Source: Companilactobacillus furfuricola (lineage in GTDB: Bacteria > Bacillota > Bacilli > Lactobacillales > Lactobacillaceae). From it: a DNA stretch of 64,000 bases. The stretch lies in contig NZ_RHNT01000004.1 of the NCBI RefSeq assembly GCF_003946325.1, positions 28,537-92,536 of the forward strand, in the 5' to 3' direction. This document shows positions 41,043-49,672 of the stretch, piece by piece (the stretch's first letter is position 1; every line of letters starts with the position of its first letter). Under the pieces are notes generated by a model. That model did not search any database and was not told the origin of the DNA. It saw nothing but the letters and a program-made list of their open reading frames with translations. Made by a program: the position numbers and the translations under genes.

Positions 41043-41845
41043 TGAAACAACCAAAAATTACTGCAGCAAGTTACTTAGGAAAGAAGCGTTTAGTCCAATC
41101 AGGTGTATTGGCGCTAGTCGCAGTGATCTATGCGATCGGGTGTTTCATTTTACAATTCGACACTATCCAAGGAGCATTGTCGATCCCAAAGGCATTTTCC
41201 TGGTTAGCTGTTAATTTTATGCCGACTCAAAACTCAATGACTTATTTGCCGCAGATTATGGCAAAGCTACTTGATACAGTTTTGATGTCGATTGCATCTG
41301 TCGTAGTTGCAGCGGTCATCGCCATTTTCTTTGCGATCCTCGGATCAAAAGTTACTGGAATCAATAAGTTCATGCAGATCTTAGTTCGGGGGATCGCATC
41401 GTTTTTTAGAAATATTCCTTTAGTGGCTTGGGCCATGATCTTATTGTTCTCTTTTAAACAAAGCAATTTTACGGGATTCTTGGCTTTGTTGTTAATGACG
41501 ATCGGATTTCTGATCCGGGCGTTTATGGAAATTATCGAGGACGAAGCTGGTGAAGCAATGATGGCTTTAAAAGCTACTGGTGCCAGCTATTTCCAAGTTA
41601 TTTTCCAAGCGGTGATCCCACAGATCATCCCCAGTTTGATCAGCTGGATTTTGTACATGATCGAGAACAATGTACGTGATGCAACCCTAGTTGGTATTTT
41701 AACTGGTACAGGTATCGGCTTTATTTTCGATATTTATTACAAGAGCTTCCGTTTCGATGCAGCAGGGATGACTGTTTTGGCAATCATTATAGTTGTTATC
41801 GCTCTCGAAACACTTTCAAATCAAATTAGAAAGGTGATCTTATGA
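41042..41845 (+). CDS. phnE: Phosphonate ABC transporter permease PhnE (first copy)
   Basis: 267 residues with about six membrane helices. The cytoplasmic coupling loop (E-A-M-M-A-L-K-A-T-G-A-S-Y-F-Q-V) is the EAA motif that contacts PhnC. With the next gene it would form a heterodimeric channel. Overlaps the second permease gene by ATGA. Confidence 0.93.
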   Translation: MKQPKITAASYLGKKRLVQSGVLALVAVIYAIGCFILQFDTIQGALSIPKAFSWLAVNFMPTQNSMTYLPQIMAKLLDTVLMSIASVVVAAVIAIFFAILGSKVTGINKFMQILVRGIASFFRNIPLVAWAMILLFSFKQSNFTGFLALLLMTIGFLIRAFMEIIEDEAGEAMMALKATGASYFQVIFQAVIPQIIPSLISWILYMIENNVRDATLVGILTGTGIGFIFDIYYKSFRFDAAGMTVLAIIIVVIALETLSNQIRKVIL

Positions 41846-42705
41846 TTTCAAACGAAAGCACCTCGCCAATTGCATCAAAACCATCTCTTCAACGAGATCC
41901 AAAAGAGAAGATCAAGTTGCACAAGACAACCGCTTCGACTTGGATGATCAACGCCGTTGCTATTAGTTTGATTTTGATCACACTTTATACTTTGACCCAC
42001 TTGAATACTGAAAATGTCAAAATGACTGAAGCGTTTCACGGATTAATGATGACCTTTGATCAAATGTTTTTACACCCTAATACTGGGGCAGATGGATTCA
42101 TGGTTTTACTGGAATCCTTAGGAATCAGTGTTCTACTCGGTATTTTAACAACGATCATTGGTGCAGTATTTGGATTTTTCTTTGCTGTGATTGCTTCACG
42201 TAATTTAACGAATGCCTATTGGGGAGCCGGCATCAGAGCCCTTATGGCCATAATCCGTGCTATCCCAACAATTTTATGGGCGTTGATTTTCTCAATTGCT
42301 GTTGGATTAGGACCCACTGCAGCAATTTTGGGATTAAGTTTCCATAGTGTCGCTTATTTGACTAAGGCTTATTCGGAAAGTATCGAAGAAATTGATCCAG
42401 CTATCATCGATGCACTGAAGGTAACCGGCTGTAAATTTTGGACAATTGTTTTCCAAGCTGTCTGGCCTACAATAATTCCTTCCCTAGTTTCATGGACTTT
42501 TATTCGCTTGGAGATCAATTTTGCCAATGCTGTTGCTGTTGGTGCTGCCGCTGGTGCCGGTGGTATTGGTTATCAGTTATTCGTTACTAGTGGATTAAGT
42601 TTTGACTTCCACGAGGTAGGATACATCGTCTACATGGTCATTGTTGTGACAATGATCTTGGAATTCATCGCTGTTAAATTAAGACAACACTATTTAGGTA
42701 AATAA
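41842..42705 (+). CDS. phnE: Phosphonate ABC transporter permease PhnE (second copy)
   Basis: 287 residues. It begins with a soluble stretch of about 30 residues and then about six helices. The EAA-like loop is D-P-A-I-I-D-A-L-K-V-T-G-C-K-F-W. It is related to, but clearly diverged from, the first copy, consistent with an old duplication and a heterodimer. 12 bp before phnX. Confidence 0.93.
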   Translation: MISNESTSPIASKPSLQRDPKEKIKLHKTTASTWMINAVAISLILITLYTLTHLNTENVKMTEAFHGLMMTFDQMFLHPNTGADGFMVLLESLGISVLLGILTTIIGAVFGFFFAVIASRNLTNAYWGAGIRALMAIIRAIPTILWALIFSIAVGLGPTAAILGLSFHSVAYLTKAYSESIEEIDPAIIDALKVTGCKFWTIVFQAVWPTIIPSLVSWTFIRLEINFANAVAVGAAAGAGGIGYQLFVTSGLSFDFHEVGYIVYMVIVVTMILEFIAVKLRQHYLGK

Positions 42706-42717
42706 AGGAGTTATATT

Positions 42718-43506
42718 ATGATTGAAGTCGTTATTTTTGACTGGGCCGGGACGACCGTTGATTACGGAAGCTTGGCTCCAGTAGAAGCTTTTCGTGCCGC
42801 TTTTAATACTAAGAAGATCTACCCTAGTGATTCACAGATCCGCCAATTCATGGGGATGTCGAAATCTGACCATATTTGGAAGATGTTGGAATTGCCTGAG
42901 ATCGTTCAACAATTTGAAGAAGAATATCAGCATTTACCTACTGAAGCGGATCACGATGAACTATATGACTTATTTGAATCTGCATTAATGGCTCATTTAG
43001 TTAAGAAAACAGAATTAAAGCCATACTTGCTCGATGCAATTGATTACTTGCAGCAACAAGATATCAAAATTGCAACAACTACTGGATATACTCCTAAGAT
43101 GATGGAGGCAGTCGCAACTGGTGCAGCCAAACTTGGTTATCGCCCAGAAATGATTTTGACGTCAGCAGATGTGGAAAATCATGGTCGGCCTTATCCAGAT
43201 ATGATCAATAAGATCCTGACAGAATTTGCTATCTCTGCTCCTGAAAATGCCATCAATATCGGCGATACGATCGTCGATATTGAAGAAGGTAAAAATGCCA
43301 AAGTAAAGACGATCGGTATTGTAGAAGGAAGCAGTTTGATGGGGATGACTGAAAGTGAATATCAAGCACTTTCAGAAGAAGCCAGAATAGAAGCATGTGA
43401 ATTGGTAAGACAACAATTTATCAACGCTGGGGCAGATTTCATCATTAATAATTTGTCAGAATTGCCAGAAGTCATCAAAAGTTTAAATCAACTAAAGGAA
43501 ATGTAG
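42718..43506 (+). CDS. phnX: Phosphonoacetaldehyde hydrolase
   Basis: 262 residues. A HAD-superfamily enzyme that cleaves the C-P bond of phosphonoacetaldehyde to acetaldehyde and phosphate. The nucleophile is Asp8 in F-D-W-A-G-T-T; the Ala two residues later, instead of Asp, is the PhnX hallmark. Lys49 in M-G-M-S-K-S-D-H is the expected Schiff-base lysine. With phnW it completes degradation of 2-aminoethylphosphonate. Four bases separate it from phnW. AAGGAG precedes ATG. Confidence 0.95.
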   Translation: MIEVVIFDWAGTTVDYGSLAPVEAFRAAFNTKKIYPSDSQIRQFMGMSKSDHIWKMLELPEIVQQFEEEYQHLPTEADHDELYDLFESALMAHLVKKTELKPYLLDAIDYLQQQDIKIATTTGYTPKMMEAVATGAAKLGYRPEMILTSADVENHGRPYPDMINKILTEFAISAPENAINIGDTIVDIEEGKNAKVKTIGIVEGSSLMGMTESEYQALSEEARIEACELVRQQFINAGADFIINNLSELPEVIKSLNQLKEM

Positions 43507-43510
43507 AGTA

Positions 43511-44607
43511 ATGGAAAACGAATACTTATTATTAACACCAGGACCACTAACTACTAGTGATACAGTTAAAAAAGCTATGGAAAAGGATTATTGTACTTGG
43601 GATGATGAATACAAACACATCACTCAATCCATCCGAAACTCCTTACTAAAAATCGCTCAAGTAAATCCTGAAAACTATGCAGCTGTTCCCATCCAAGGTA
43701 GCGGTGCCTACGGTGTTGAATCAGTAATTAGTTCTGTCATTCCTAGCAATGGCACATTATTGATCGCAATGAATGGAGCTTATGGCCAAAGAATTGGCCA
43801 AATGGCTGATGTCTACGGCATTGATCACGTTGACTTAGAAGTTGATGAGCAACAACCTGTTACTAAAGAGTTAGTCCGTGCTGAGATCGAAGCGCATCCG
43901 GAGATCACCCATTTTGCAATGATCCACTGTGAAACCACTACTGGTATTTTGAATCCGATCGAGGATATTATTCCTTGGGTCAAATCTCAAGGAATAATTA
44001 CAATTGTTGATGCCATGAGTAGTTTCGGTGTATTCCCATCAGTGTAGAAGATCTTAAGATCGATTTCTTGATCAGTAGTACTAACAAATGTATTCAAGGT
44101 GTGCCTGGATTTGCCTTTGTAATTGCTAATAAAGTTATTTTAAATGGCAGTCGTGGCAATGCCAGAACCCTATCCCTGGATTTGTATGATCTATATGCTG
44201 CCATGGAGAAAGATCCTGGTAAGTGGCGTTTTACTTCGCCAACTCACGTAGTGCATGCTTTTGCACAAGCTTTGACTGAATTAGAAGTTGAAGGTGGAGT
44301 AGAGAAGCGCTACATGCGTTATCGTGAAAACCAGGCACAGCTATCTGCCGGAATGGATAAGTTAGGCTTTAAACAGCTGATCGATCCACAATGGCAATCA
44401 CCAATAATTACATCTTTTAGATATCCTAGTGAAAGCTTCGATTTCCCACAATTTTATCAAGAGCTAAAACAAGCTGGCTTTGTAATTTATCCCGGCAAGA
44501 TCTCTATGGTTCCAACTTTTAGAATTGGTAATATTGGCGAAGTTTATCACCAAAATATCGAAAAATTATTAGCTGCTATTAGCAAAATTTCTACAAAAAC
44601 AGTTTAA
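43511..44607 (+). pseudogene. phnW: 2-aminoethylphosphonate--pyruvate transaminase, frameshifted
   Basis: Two adjacent frames together match one PhnW of about 365 residues. The first (43511-44047) ends [12 protein letters not shown] then stop. The second resumes from about 44040 with [22 protein letters not shown] and runs to 44607. A single missing base near 44035-44040 explains it. The break lies just before the lysine that should bind pyridoxal phosphate (S-T-N-K), so the 5' fragment alone cannot be active. Sequencing error, true mutation and recoding are all possible; no slippery heptamer is evident. Confidence 0.9.
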
Positions 44608-44633
44608 AAATTCATTTCCGATTTTAAGAAAGA

Positions 44634-44669
44634 TGGCAATGTTCACTTTGTGAACATTGTCATTTTTTT
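44634..44669 (+). terminator. Intrinsic terminator of the phn island
   Basis: GCAATGTTCA (44636-44645) pairs with TGAACATTGT (44651-44660), followed by a T-run. Confidence 0.85.
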
Positions 44670-44793
44670 GCTGAAATAAAAATCGTTAAACTTGCTAACA
44701 AAGGATATACGAGCGAAGGTCAGGATTATGTTAGTGATAGTTGTTCACTTGTATGCTAAAATGTTCACAATTGGTTTAATAGTGGAGGATTAC

Positions 44794-45042
44794 ATGGTAA
44801 AAAACAATCAAGCAACTAGTAAATTAACAAAGAATAATTTTTTAACTGTTTACCCAGAATTTTTACATCGCTTTTCGCACATGAGCTTGGACCAACAAGA
44901 TTATATTATTGCCGATCCAACACTAAATGATCTTTATCAAACTCGTGAAGAAAAGGGCGAGTTGGATCAAGATTTTAATCGTCAAAATGATGAAGCAGTT
45001 GAAGATCAAGTAAATGAGTTAATTGAAAAATTTAACAATTAA
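44794..45042 (+). CDS. Hypothetical small acidic protein
   Basis: 82 residues, soluble, acidic in the C-terminal half. No domain recognised. An upstream in-frame ATG (44692) is unlikely; GTGGAGG before the ATG at 44794 marks the start. Its own terminator follows. Function unknown. Confidence 0.7.
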   Translation: MVKNNQATSKLTKNNFLTVYPEFLHRFSHMSLDQQDYIIADPTLNDLYQTREEKGELDQDFNRQNDEAVEDQVNELIEKFNN

Positions 45043-45081
45043 AAAAATCGGGCCTAGTAATAGGCTCGATTTTTTTTTTTA
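45042..45081. terminator. Bidirectional terminator between the 82-residue gene and degV
   Basis: AATCGGGCCTA (from 45047) pairs with TAGGCTCGATT. T-runs exist on both strands. Confidence 0.85.
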
Positions 45082-45124
45082 TTGACTACAGTGTTTCAGC
45101 AGCTACGCAGCTTTTTAACACTCT

Positions 45125-46000
45125 TTATTTATTTTTTAGTACTTCTGCAGACCAACCTAGAACAAAGGCGTTTGTACCTAAGTGAGCCCCGATGACAGGT
45201 CCAATTTGACCGGTTTCAACAACTAGTTCAGGGTATTTTTCCTGGATATGTTCTTGCCATTTGGCCATAGCATCCAGATTGTTAGTACCAGTGAGGAAAA
45301 TCCTGACTGGATAGCCTTTCTTTTGACGAATTGTTTCGAATTCGTCTTCGATAAAGTGTAAGGCTCTTTTCATGGTACGGATCTTGTCGGTAGCAACGAT
45401 TTTGTGATCATCATTCATCATTGTCAAAATGGGTTTGATCCGCAGTAAGCCGCCCGTAAATGCCGCGGCATTGGTCAGACGACCGCCGTGAACTAAATTC
45501 TTTAGGTCATCGACCACAAAATATTCACCGATCGTTTTCTTTTGACGGTCCACTTTGTCCAAGATCTCTTCTACACTGGCACCATCATTTGCCAATTTAG
45601 CAGCATATTTTACTAAGTAAGCCATCGGTTGGATCGACAAGAATGAATCGACTAAGTGGATCTTGGCCTTAGTATATTCTGGCAAGGCAGCTGCTAAATT
45701 ATTACAAAATCCTGTAATACCGCTAGTAATGTGGATACTGATGATCTCATCATATCCCTTAGCAACAACGGAATCGTAAAAGTCGAACATCTCTTGAATA
45801 GAAGGTGGAGCAGTTGTAGGAAAGTCCTTAGTCGTTGCTAGTTCTTGATAAAACTGAGCATCGGAAATATCAACGCCTTCGTGATAAAATTTCCCATTTA
45901 ATTGAACTTCAAAATGAACCATAAAAGCGTTCCCCATCGCTTGCAGCTCTTCTTGGCTTAGACTAGAAGTACTGTCGGTTACAATAGCAATTTTACTCAT
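45125..46000 (-). CDS. DegV-family fatty-acid-binding protein
   Basis: 291 residues. Members (FakB) hold a fatty acid while FakA phosphorylates it for phospholipid synthesis. Start K-I-A-I-V-T-D-S-T-S-S-L and the G-G-R-L-T-N-A-A-A-F-T-G-G-L-L-R-I-K-P-I-L segment are typical. GGGAG precedes ATG. Stands alone between its terminator and a divergent small gene. Which fatty acid it binds is not predictable. Confidence 0.92.
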   Translation of the reverse strand: MSKIAIVTDSTSSLSQEELQAMGNAFMVHFEVQLNGKFYHEGVDISDAQFYQELATTKDFPTTAPPSIQEMFDFYDSVVAKGYDEIISIHITSGITGFCNNLAAALPEYTKAKIHLVDSFLSIQPMAYLVKYAAKLANDGASVEEILDKVDRQKKTIGEYFVVDDLKNLVHGGRLTNAAAFTGGLLRIKPILTMMNDDHKIVATDKIRTMKRALHFIEDEFETIRQKKGYPVRIFLTGTNNLDAMAKWQEHIQEKYPELVVETGQIGPVIGAHLGTNAFVLGWSAEVLKNK

Positions 46001-46158
46001 TGTGTTTCTCCCTAAAAAAATAATCCCACAAAAAATTATCAGGCATCATGCCATTAAATTTACATAAGTCATAAAAAAATTACCATTGAAAACCTGTTGT
46101 GTCAAATACGGCCAACATTCCATACAAGATAGTTCACAGAAAATTTAAAATTAAATGC

Positions 46159-46164
46159 TATACT
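46159..46164 (+). promoter_or_regulatory. Extended -10 box of the small membrane protein gene
   Basis: TGCTATACT (-10 hexamer 46159-46164), 22 bp before the start codon. No clear -35 box. Confidence 0.4.
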
Positions 46165-46186
46165 TCAATTTAAAGGAGAGAATAAA

Positions 46187-46426
46187 ATGACACTATTAGC
46201 TGCAAATACGAGTAGCCTACCACTATTAATAGCAATTTTAGTAGCAGTATTCGTGATCCTTTGGCTATTATTTAAGACAGTAGGCTTTATTTTCCGCCAT
46301 CCATTCATCGGGATCTTGCTGATCCTCTTTGGGGTCTTAGGACTATGGAACTACGCTATTATTGGGATCGGGGCCTTAGTAGGAGGAATCGTATTTTTAA
46401 TTATCTCTTATTTTTTCAACCAGTAG
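46187..46426 (+). CDS. Small two-helix membrane protein
   Basis: 79 residues, almost wholly hydrophobic, with helices at about 10-32 and 38-76. The second stretch may span twice. Short basic linkers (F-R-H-P) sit between. No family recognised. AAAGGAGAG precedes ATG and a terminator follows, so it is probably a real monocistronic gene. Function unknown. Confidence 0.75.
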   Translation: MTLLAANTSSLPLLIAILVAVFVILWLLFKTVGFIFRHPFIGILLILFGVLGLWNYAIIGIGALVGGIVFLIISYFFNQ

Positions 46427-46453
46427 ATTAAACACCTCACGCCAAGTGGGATC

Positions 46454-46494
46454 AAAAAAGCACAGCTGACAATTCAAAATCAGCTGTGCTTTAA
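46454..46494. terminator. Terminator between the small membrane protein and permease genes
   Basis: AAAGCACAGCTGA pairs with TCAGCTGTGCTTT; likely serves both converging genes. Confidence 0.8.
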
Positions 46495-46496
46495 TA

Positions 46497-47909
46497 TTAT
46501 TCATTATTCATTTTAGAATGCTTACGACCATAACCAAAGTAAACACAAAGTCCGATCACGAACCAGATGCCAAACCGAAGCCAAGTTTCCCAATTTAATC
46601 CGGCAATCAGTAATAGACAAAATGCGATCGCTATTAATGGTGTTACTGGGACACCTGGGGCTTTAAAACCACGCTCGATTTCCGGATGAGACTTTCTCAT
46701 CCACATGACCCCAGCTGAAACGAGGATGAAGGCGGTCAGAGTACCGATATTTACTAGTTCGGATAAGATGTTTAAATTGATGAAGCCAGCAGCTATCGAT
46801 GTGATGATGCCGAAGAACCAAGTTCCTTTGTAATGAGTTTGATGACGAAGACTTACGTGGCCAAAGAATTCTGGGAATAATCCGTCACGTGACATCGAGT
46901 ATGTGATCAGTGATTGTCCATAGATTTGGACTAAAATAACGGTGGTCATACCAAGGATAGCACCCAGGCTGACGATCATTGCCAACCAACTTTGACCAGT
47001 AGTATGCAATACTGCCAAGATAGGCGCATCGAGATATTTTGCAAAGACGGTATATTTAACAACGCCGGTCATGGTCAATGACATGGCAATGTATAAGACG
47101 GTTGCGATAACAAGTGAAAACATGATTCCTTTTGGCAACGTCTTGCTAGGATTTACAGTTTCCTCAGCACTTGAAGAAACTGAGTCAAATCCAATGAAGG
47201 AGAAGAAACAAATAGATGCTGCTGGGATAACGCCAGAGGCAACGCCCTTATGGAAGGTATACCAGCCATAAGGTGTGAATGGACGCCAGTTACCAGCTTT
47301 GATGAACCAAACGGTACAAGCTAAAAATAGCAAGATAACGGCTAATTTAATAATAACCATCGTGTCATTGAGATGCTTTGTTTGGTTGATCCCCATGGCA
47401 ACAACAGTCGTGATAAATAAAATAATCAAAAATCCCGGTAAATTAAAGTAAGTTGTCACACCAGGAGTAGTCCCGGGAGCAGCCGTTAAAAACGTAGGGA
47501 TGTGGATGCCAAATCCTGAAATAAAGTTGGTAAAGTAACCTGACCAACCAGCAGCAACAGTAGCCGCCCCGAGAGCATATTCCAAAATTAGATCCCATCC
47601 AATAATAAATGCAACAATTTCACCAAATGATATATATGAATAAGTATAAGCAGAACCGGAAACCGGAGCCATCGATGCGAACTCAGCGTAACAAAGACCA
47701 GCGAACCCACAACAAACCGCTGCAATAAAGAATGATAATGAAAGTGACGGTCCAGTAGTCAAAGCACCTTTACCAGTTAAAACAAAAATACCAGTACCGA
47801 TAATGTCCCCAATACCAAGGAAGATCAAGTCCCAAGTATGGAGAGTTCGTTTAAGAGGAGATTGATGCGCCAACAAGGTGCTGATTTCCTTCTTTCGAAA
47901 CAGATCCAT
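46497..47909 (-). CDS. Amino acid permease (APC superfamily, CAT type)
   Basis: 470 residues with about 12 helices. The first helix region F-L-G-I-G-D-I-I-G-T-G-I-F is the APC substrate-binding motif, and F-S-F-I-G-F-D-S-V-S-S-S-A-E-E fits the cationic-amino-acid-transporter/YfnA group. The amino acid imported is unknown. I placed the start at 47909: AAAGGTGG lies eight bases upstream. Probable promoter TTGATC-17-TATTTA on the minus strand (47962-47990). Confidence 0.9.
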   Translation of the reverse strand: MDLFRKKEISTLLAHQSPLKRTLHTWDLIFLGIGDIIGTGIFVLTGKGALTTGPSLSLSFFIAAVCCGFAGLCYAEFASMAPVSGSAYTYSYISFGEIVAFIIGWDLILEYALGAATVAAGWSGYFTNFISGFGIHIPTFLTAAPGTTPGVTTYFNLPGFLIILFITTVVAMGINQTKHLNDTMVIIKLAVILLFLACTVWFIKAGNWRPFTPYGWYTFHKGVASGVIPAASICFFSFIGFDSVSSSAEETVNPSKTLPKGIMFSLVIATVLYIAMSLTMTGVVKYTVFAKYLDAPILAVLHTTGQSWLAMIVSLGAILGMTTVILVQIYGQSLITYSMSRDGLFPEFFGHVSLRHQTHYKGTWFFGIITSIAAGFINLNILSELVNIGTLTAFILVSAGVMWMRKSHPEIERGFKAPGVPVTPLIAIAFCLLLIAGLNWETWLRFGIWFVIGLCVYFGYGRKHSKMNNE

Positions 47910-48384
47910 ATATAACACCACCTTTCTTTTAAATTGCCTTATTGTATGTTCAAAAAATAATTAAATACCAATTTTTAGAATTTTGATCAAAAGGCCATAT
48001 AAAGAGTGGTATTTCGGCGTTTTCACTTGTGAAAGCGTAATTTTTAAAAAAATGTTTTTCAAAAAAGGACAAAAAGTTAGGTGAAACTAACATAGAAAAT
48101 GGCGCAGTTTTCTAAGACTGATCGTGACTTCTCAATCCACGATTAACATTAATTATTTCTAATTAAATTAGAAAAATTAACATATTCTTAGATGAACTCC
48201 AAAAACTGAAAAAACCTTTAAAGTATGCGCTTTCATGGGAACCGTTTATATTGTTTAGTTTAACTAAATATCTTATAATTTAATTGTAAACAGCGAAATA
48301 TTAAAAAACTTCTTTACAATAAGTGAGCATGTTTACACAAATTTTTATGTAATAATATATAAAAATTGATTAGGAGTGTCTACT
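47910..48384. promoter_or_regulatory. Divergent control region between the permease and 48385 genes
   Basis: Minus-strand promoter at 47962-47990 (TTGATC-17-TATTTA). TTTCAC-TT-GTGAAA (48021-48034) is a 6-bp-arm palindrome just upstream of it. AGTATGCGCTTTCA (48222-48235) matches 12 of 14 positions of the CcpA cre consensus. The plus-strand promoter TTGTTT-17-TATAAT is at 48251-48279. Several small stems occur between 48080 and 48180, one being ATCGTG...CACGAT. No open frame. Confidence 0.45.
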
Positions 48385-48702
48385 ATGATTAATTTACAAG
48401 TTAGTGATGAGCAAACATTGCACCAAGCAATTTCCGCTAAAGTTAATAATTTACAAGTAACTGATCAAGCTTTTGATATTTGCAAAGAAGCGTTAGACAA
48501 GACTAAGGCTAATGATCAACAACGTTTTAGCGATAGTAGACAACGTGCGTTTAATGATCTATATCGTCGAATGAAGTTAGCTATGTCTAGCAAGAATATG
48601 AAAAAGCGTAGTAAGTTGCAAGACGAGATCACAAGTCAGTATACAATTCGCGAAGTTCCTGACAATAAGGCTTATGAGCTGATCAGGGATACATTAGTTT
48701 AA
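48385..48702 (+). CDS. Hypothetical 105-residue basic protein
   Basis: 105 residues, soluble, helical, rich in Lys/Gln/Asp and basic in the second half (M-K-K-R-S-K-L-Q-D-E). No domain recognised. ATG at 48385 has AGGAG eight bases upstream; the GTG at 48376 overlaps it. Strong promoter and terminator flank the gene, so it is probably expressed alone. Function unknown. Confidence 0.7.
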   Translation: MINLQVSDEQTLHQAISAKVNNLQVTDQAFDICKEALDKTKANDQQRFSDSRQRAFNDLYRRMKLAMSSKNMKKRSKLQDEITSQYTIREVPDNKAYELIRDTLV

Positions 48703-48714
48703 TTAGTATGAAAG

Positions 48715-48740
48715 AAAAGGCCATGGGGCCTTTTTTATTT
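48715..48740 (+). terminator. Intrinsic terminator after the 48385 gene
   Basis: AAAAGGCC pairs with GGCCTTTT around a four-base loop, then more Ts. Confidence 0.8.
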
Positions 48741-48763
48741 TGCAATAGGTTTTCCAATATAGA

Positions 48764-49093
48764 ATAGAGCTATGGCAGACAGAGGCGTTTTGCTTGGAGC
48801 ACGTTTTGTTAGTTTGTTTGGTACGTTCAATGCCGACTCCGGGGCCCGGGGATACAGACGCTGGAACGTACCCGACGCGATTTTGAGCTACCTGGGAAGT
48901 TCGCCCAGGCATCTCAAAACTCGGTCTTCCTCTAAGCTCCTTCGTCGCCAAGAGGAATTTGGGTACTGAGGTCTGTATCCCCGGGCCCCTCCGTCTAGAT
49001 GGAGTTATAATCTCCCCCCGGGTAGAGTTTTACCGATTTATTTTGTACAAATTGGCACTTTGTGCGCGTCCTATTTCTCACATGTCTATCTTA
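48764..49093 (+). repeat. Structured intergenic element, copy 3
   Basis: Clamp of 19 bp identical to copy 1 (48841-48859 with 48971-48989). The junction stem is GTACCC/GGGTAC (48868-48873 with 48961-48966), replacing GTGGTG/CACCAC. The inner hairpin has TTTTGAG/CTCAAAA and CCTGGG/CCCAGG. The terminal hairpin is TTCCTCT/AGAGGAA (48927-48933 with 48951-48957), closing the same 17-nt loop as copy 1. Shares the ATAGAGCTATGGCAGACAG upstream segment with copy 2. Confidence 0.85.
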
Positions 49094-49267
49094 GTTTTCT
49101 ACCATTGTTGGCAAGATCAAAACCAAAACAAAAACAAAAAACAGAAACAAAAGTTCAATTCCTGAATAAGGTTGTGCAAATATATGAGTGCTGAATTATT
49201 TTTCGTAGAAATTCATGCATGTAAGTCCTAGACTCAATGGTTTTGACTTTACAACTCGGAAGAGTTT

Positions 49268-49543
49268 TGAGATAGACAAGTGCAAAATAGGGCAGAAAGA
49301 AGTGCCAATTTGTGGATCTAGTCGGTAAAACTCAAACAAGAGAAGGATATCGATTACCAACCTAGGTGGAGGGGCGGGGCGCTATATGGGTTCAGCTGTG
49401 AAATTCCTCTTGGCGACGAAGGAGCTTAGAGGAAGACTCGTATTTGAGATTGTTCGGGTGGTCTTCCCGAATAAGCTCAAATCGACGTCCACAGCGTTCC
49501 AATCCCATATAGCGCCCCGCCCCGGAACCGGCATTGAACGTCC
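49268..49543 (-). repeat. Structured intergenic element, copy 4 (inverted, different clamp)
   Basis: Lies tail-to-tail with copy 3, 174 bp away. It has a perfect 20-bp clamp of different sequence (49371-49390 with 49504-49523; GGGGCGGGGCGCTATATGGG). The junction stem is GCTGTG/CACAGC (49395-49400 with 49490-49495). The inner hairpin has ATTTGAG/CTCAAAT and TTCGGG/CCCGAA. The terminal hairpin is TTCCTCT/AGAGGAA with the identical 17-nt loop. The tail is more diverged but keeps TTGGCACTT and GTCTATCTCA on the minus strand. Confidence 0.85.
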
Positions 49544-49672
49544 AATCAAAATACCACCCATATAAACAATCATTAACAACAAAAAATCCATCAACAATTC
49601 TAATCAAAAAATAAAATCAAAATATTTTATATCCCAAAAATAATATGTAAAAATATATTCAGGTGAATAAAT

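Noticed and set aside
44000..44070. Programmed frameshift in phnW
   Set aside because: No slippery heptamer or downstream stem was seen at the junction; mutation or sequencing error is simpler.
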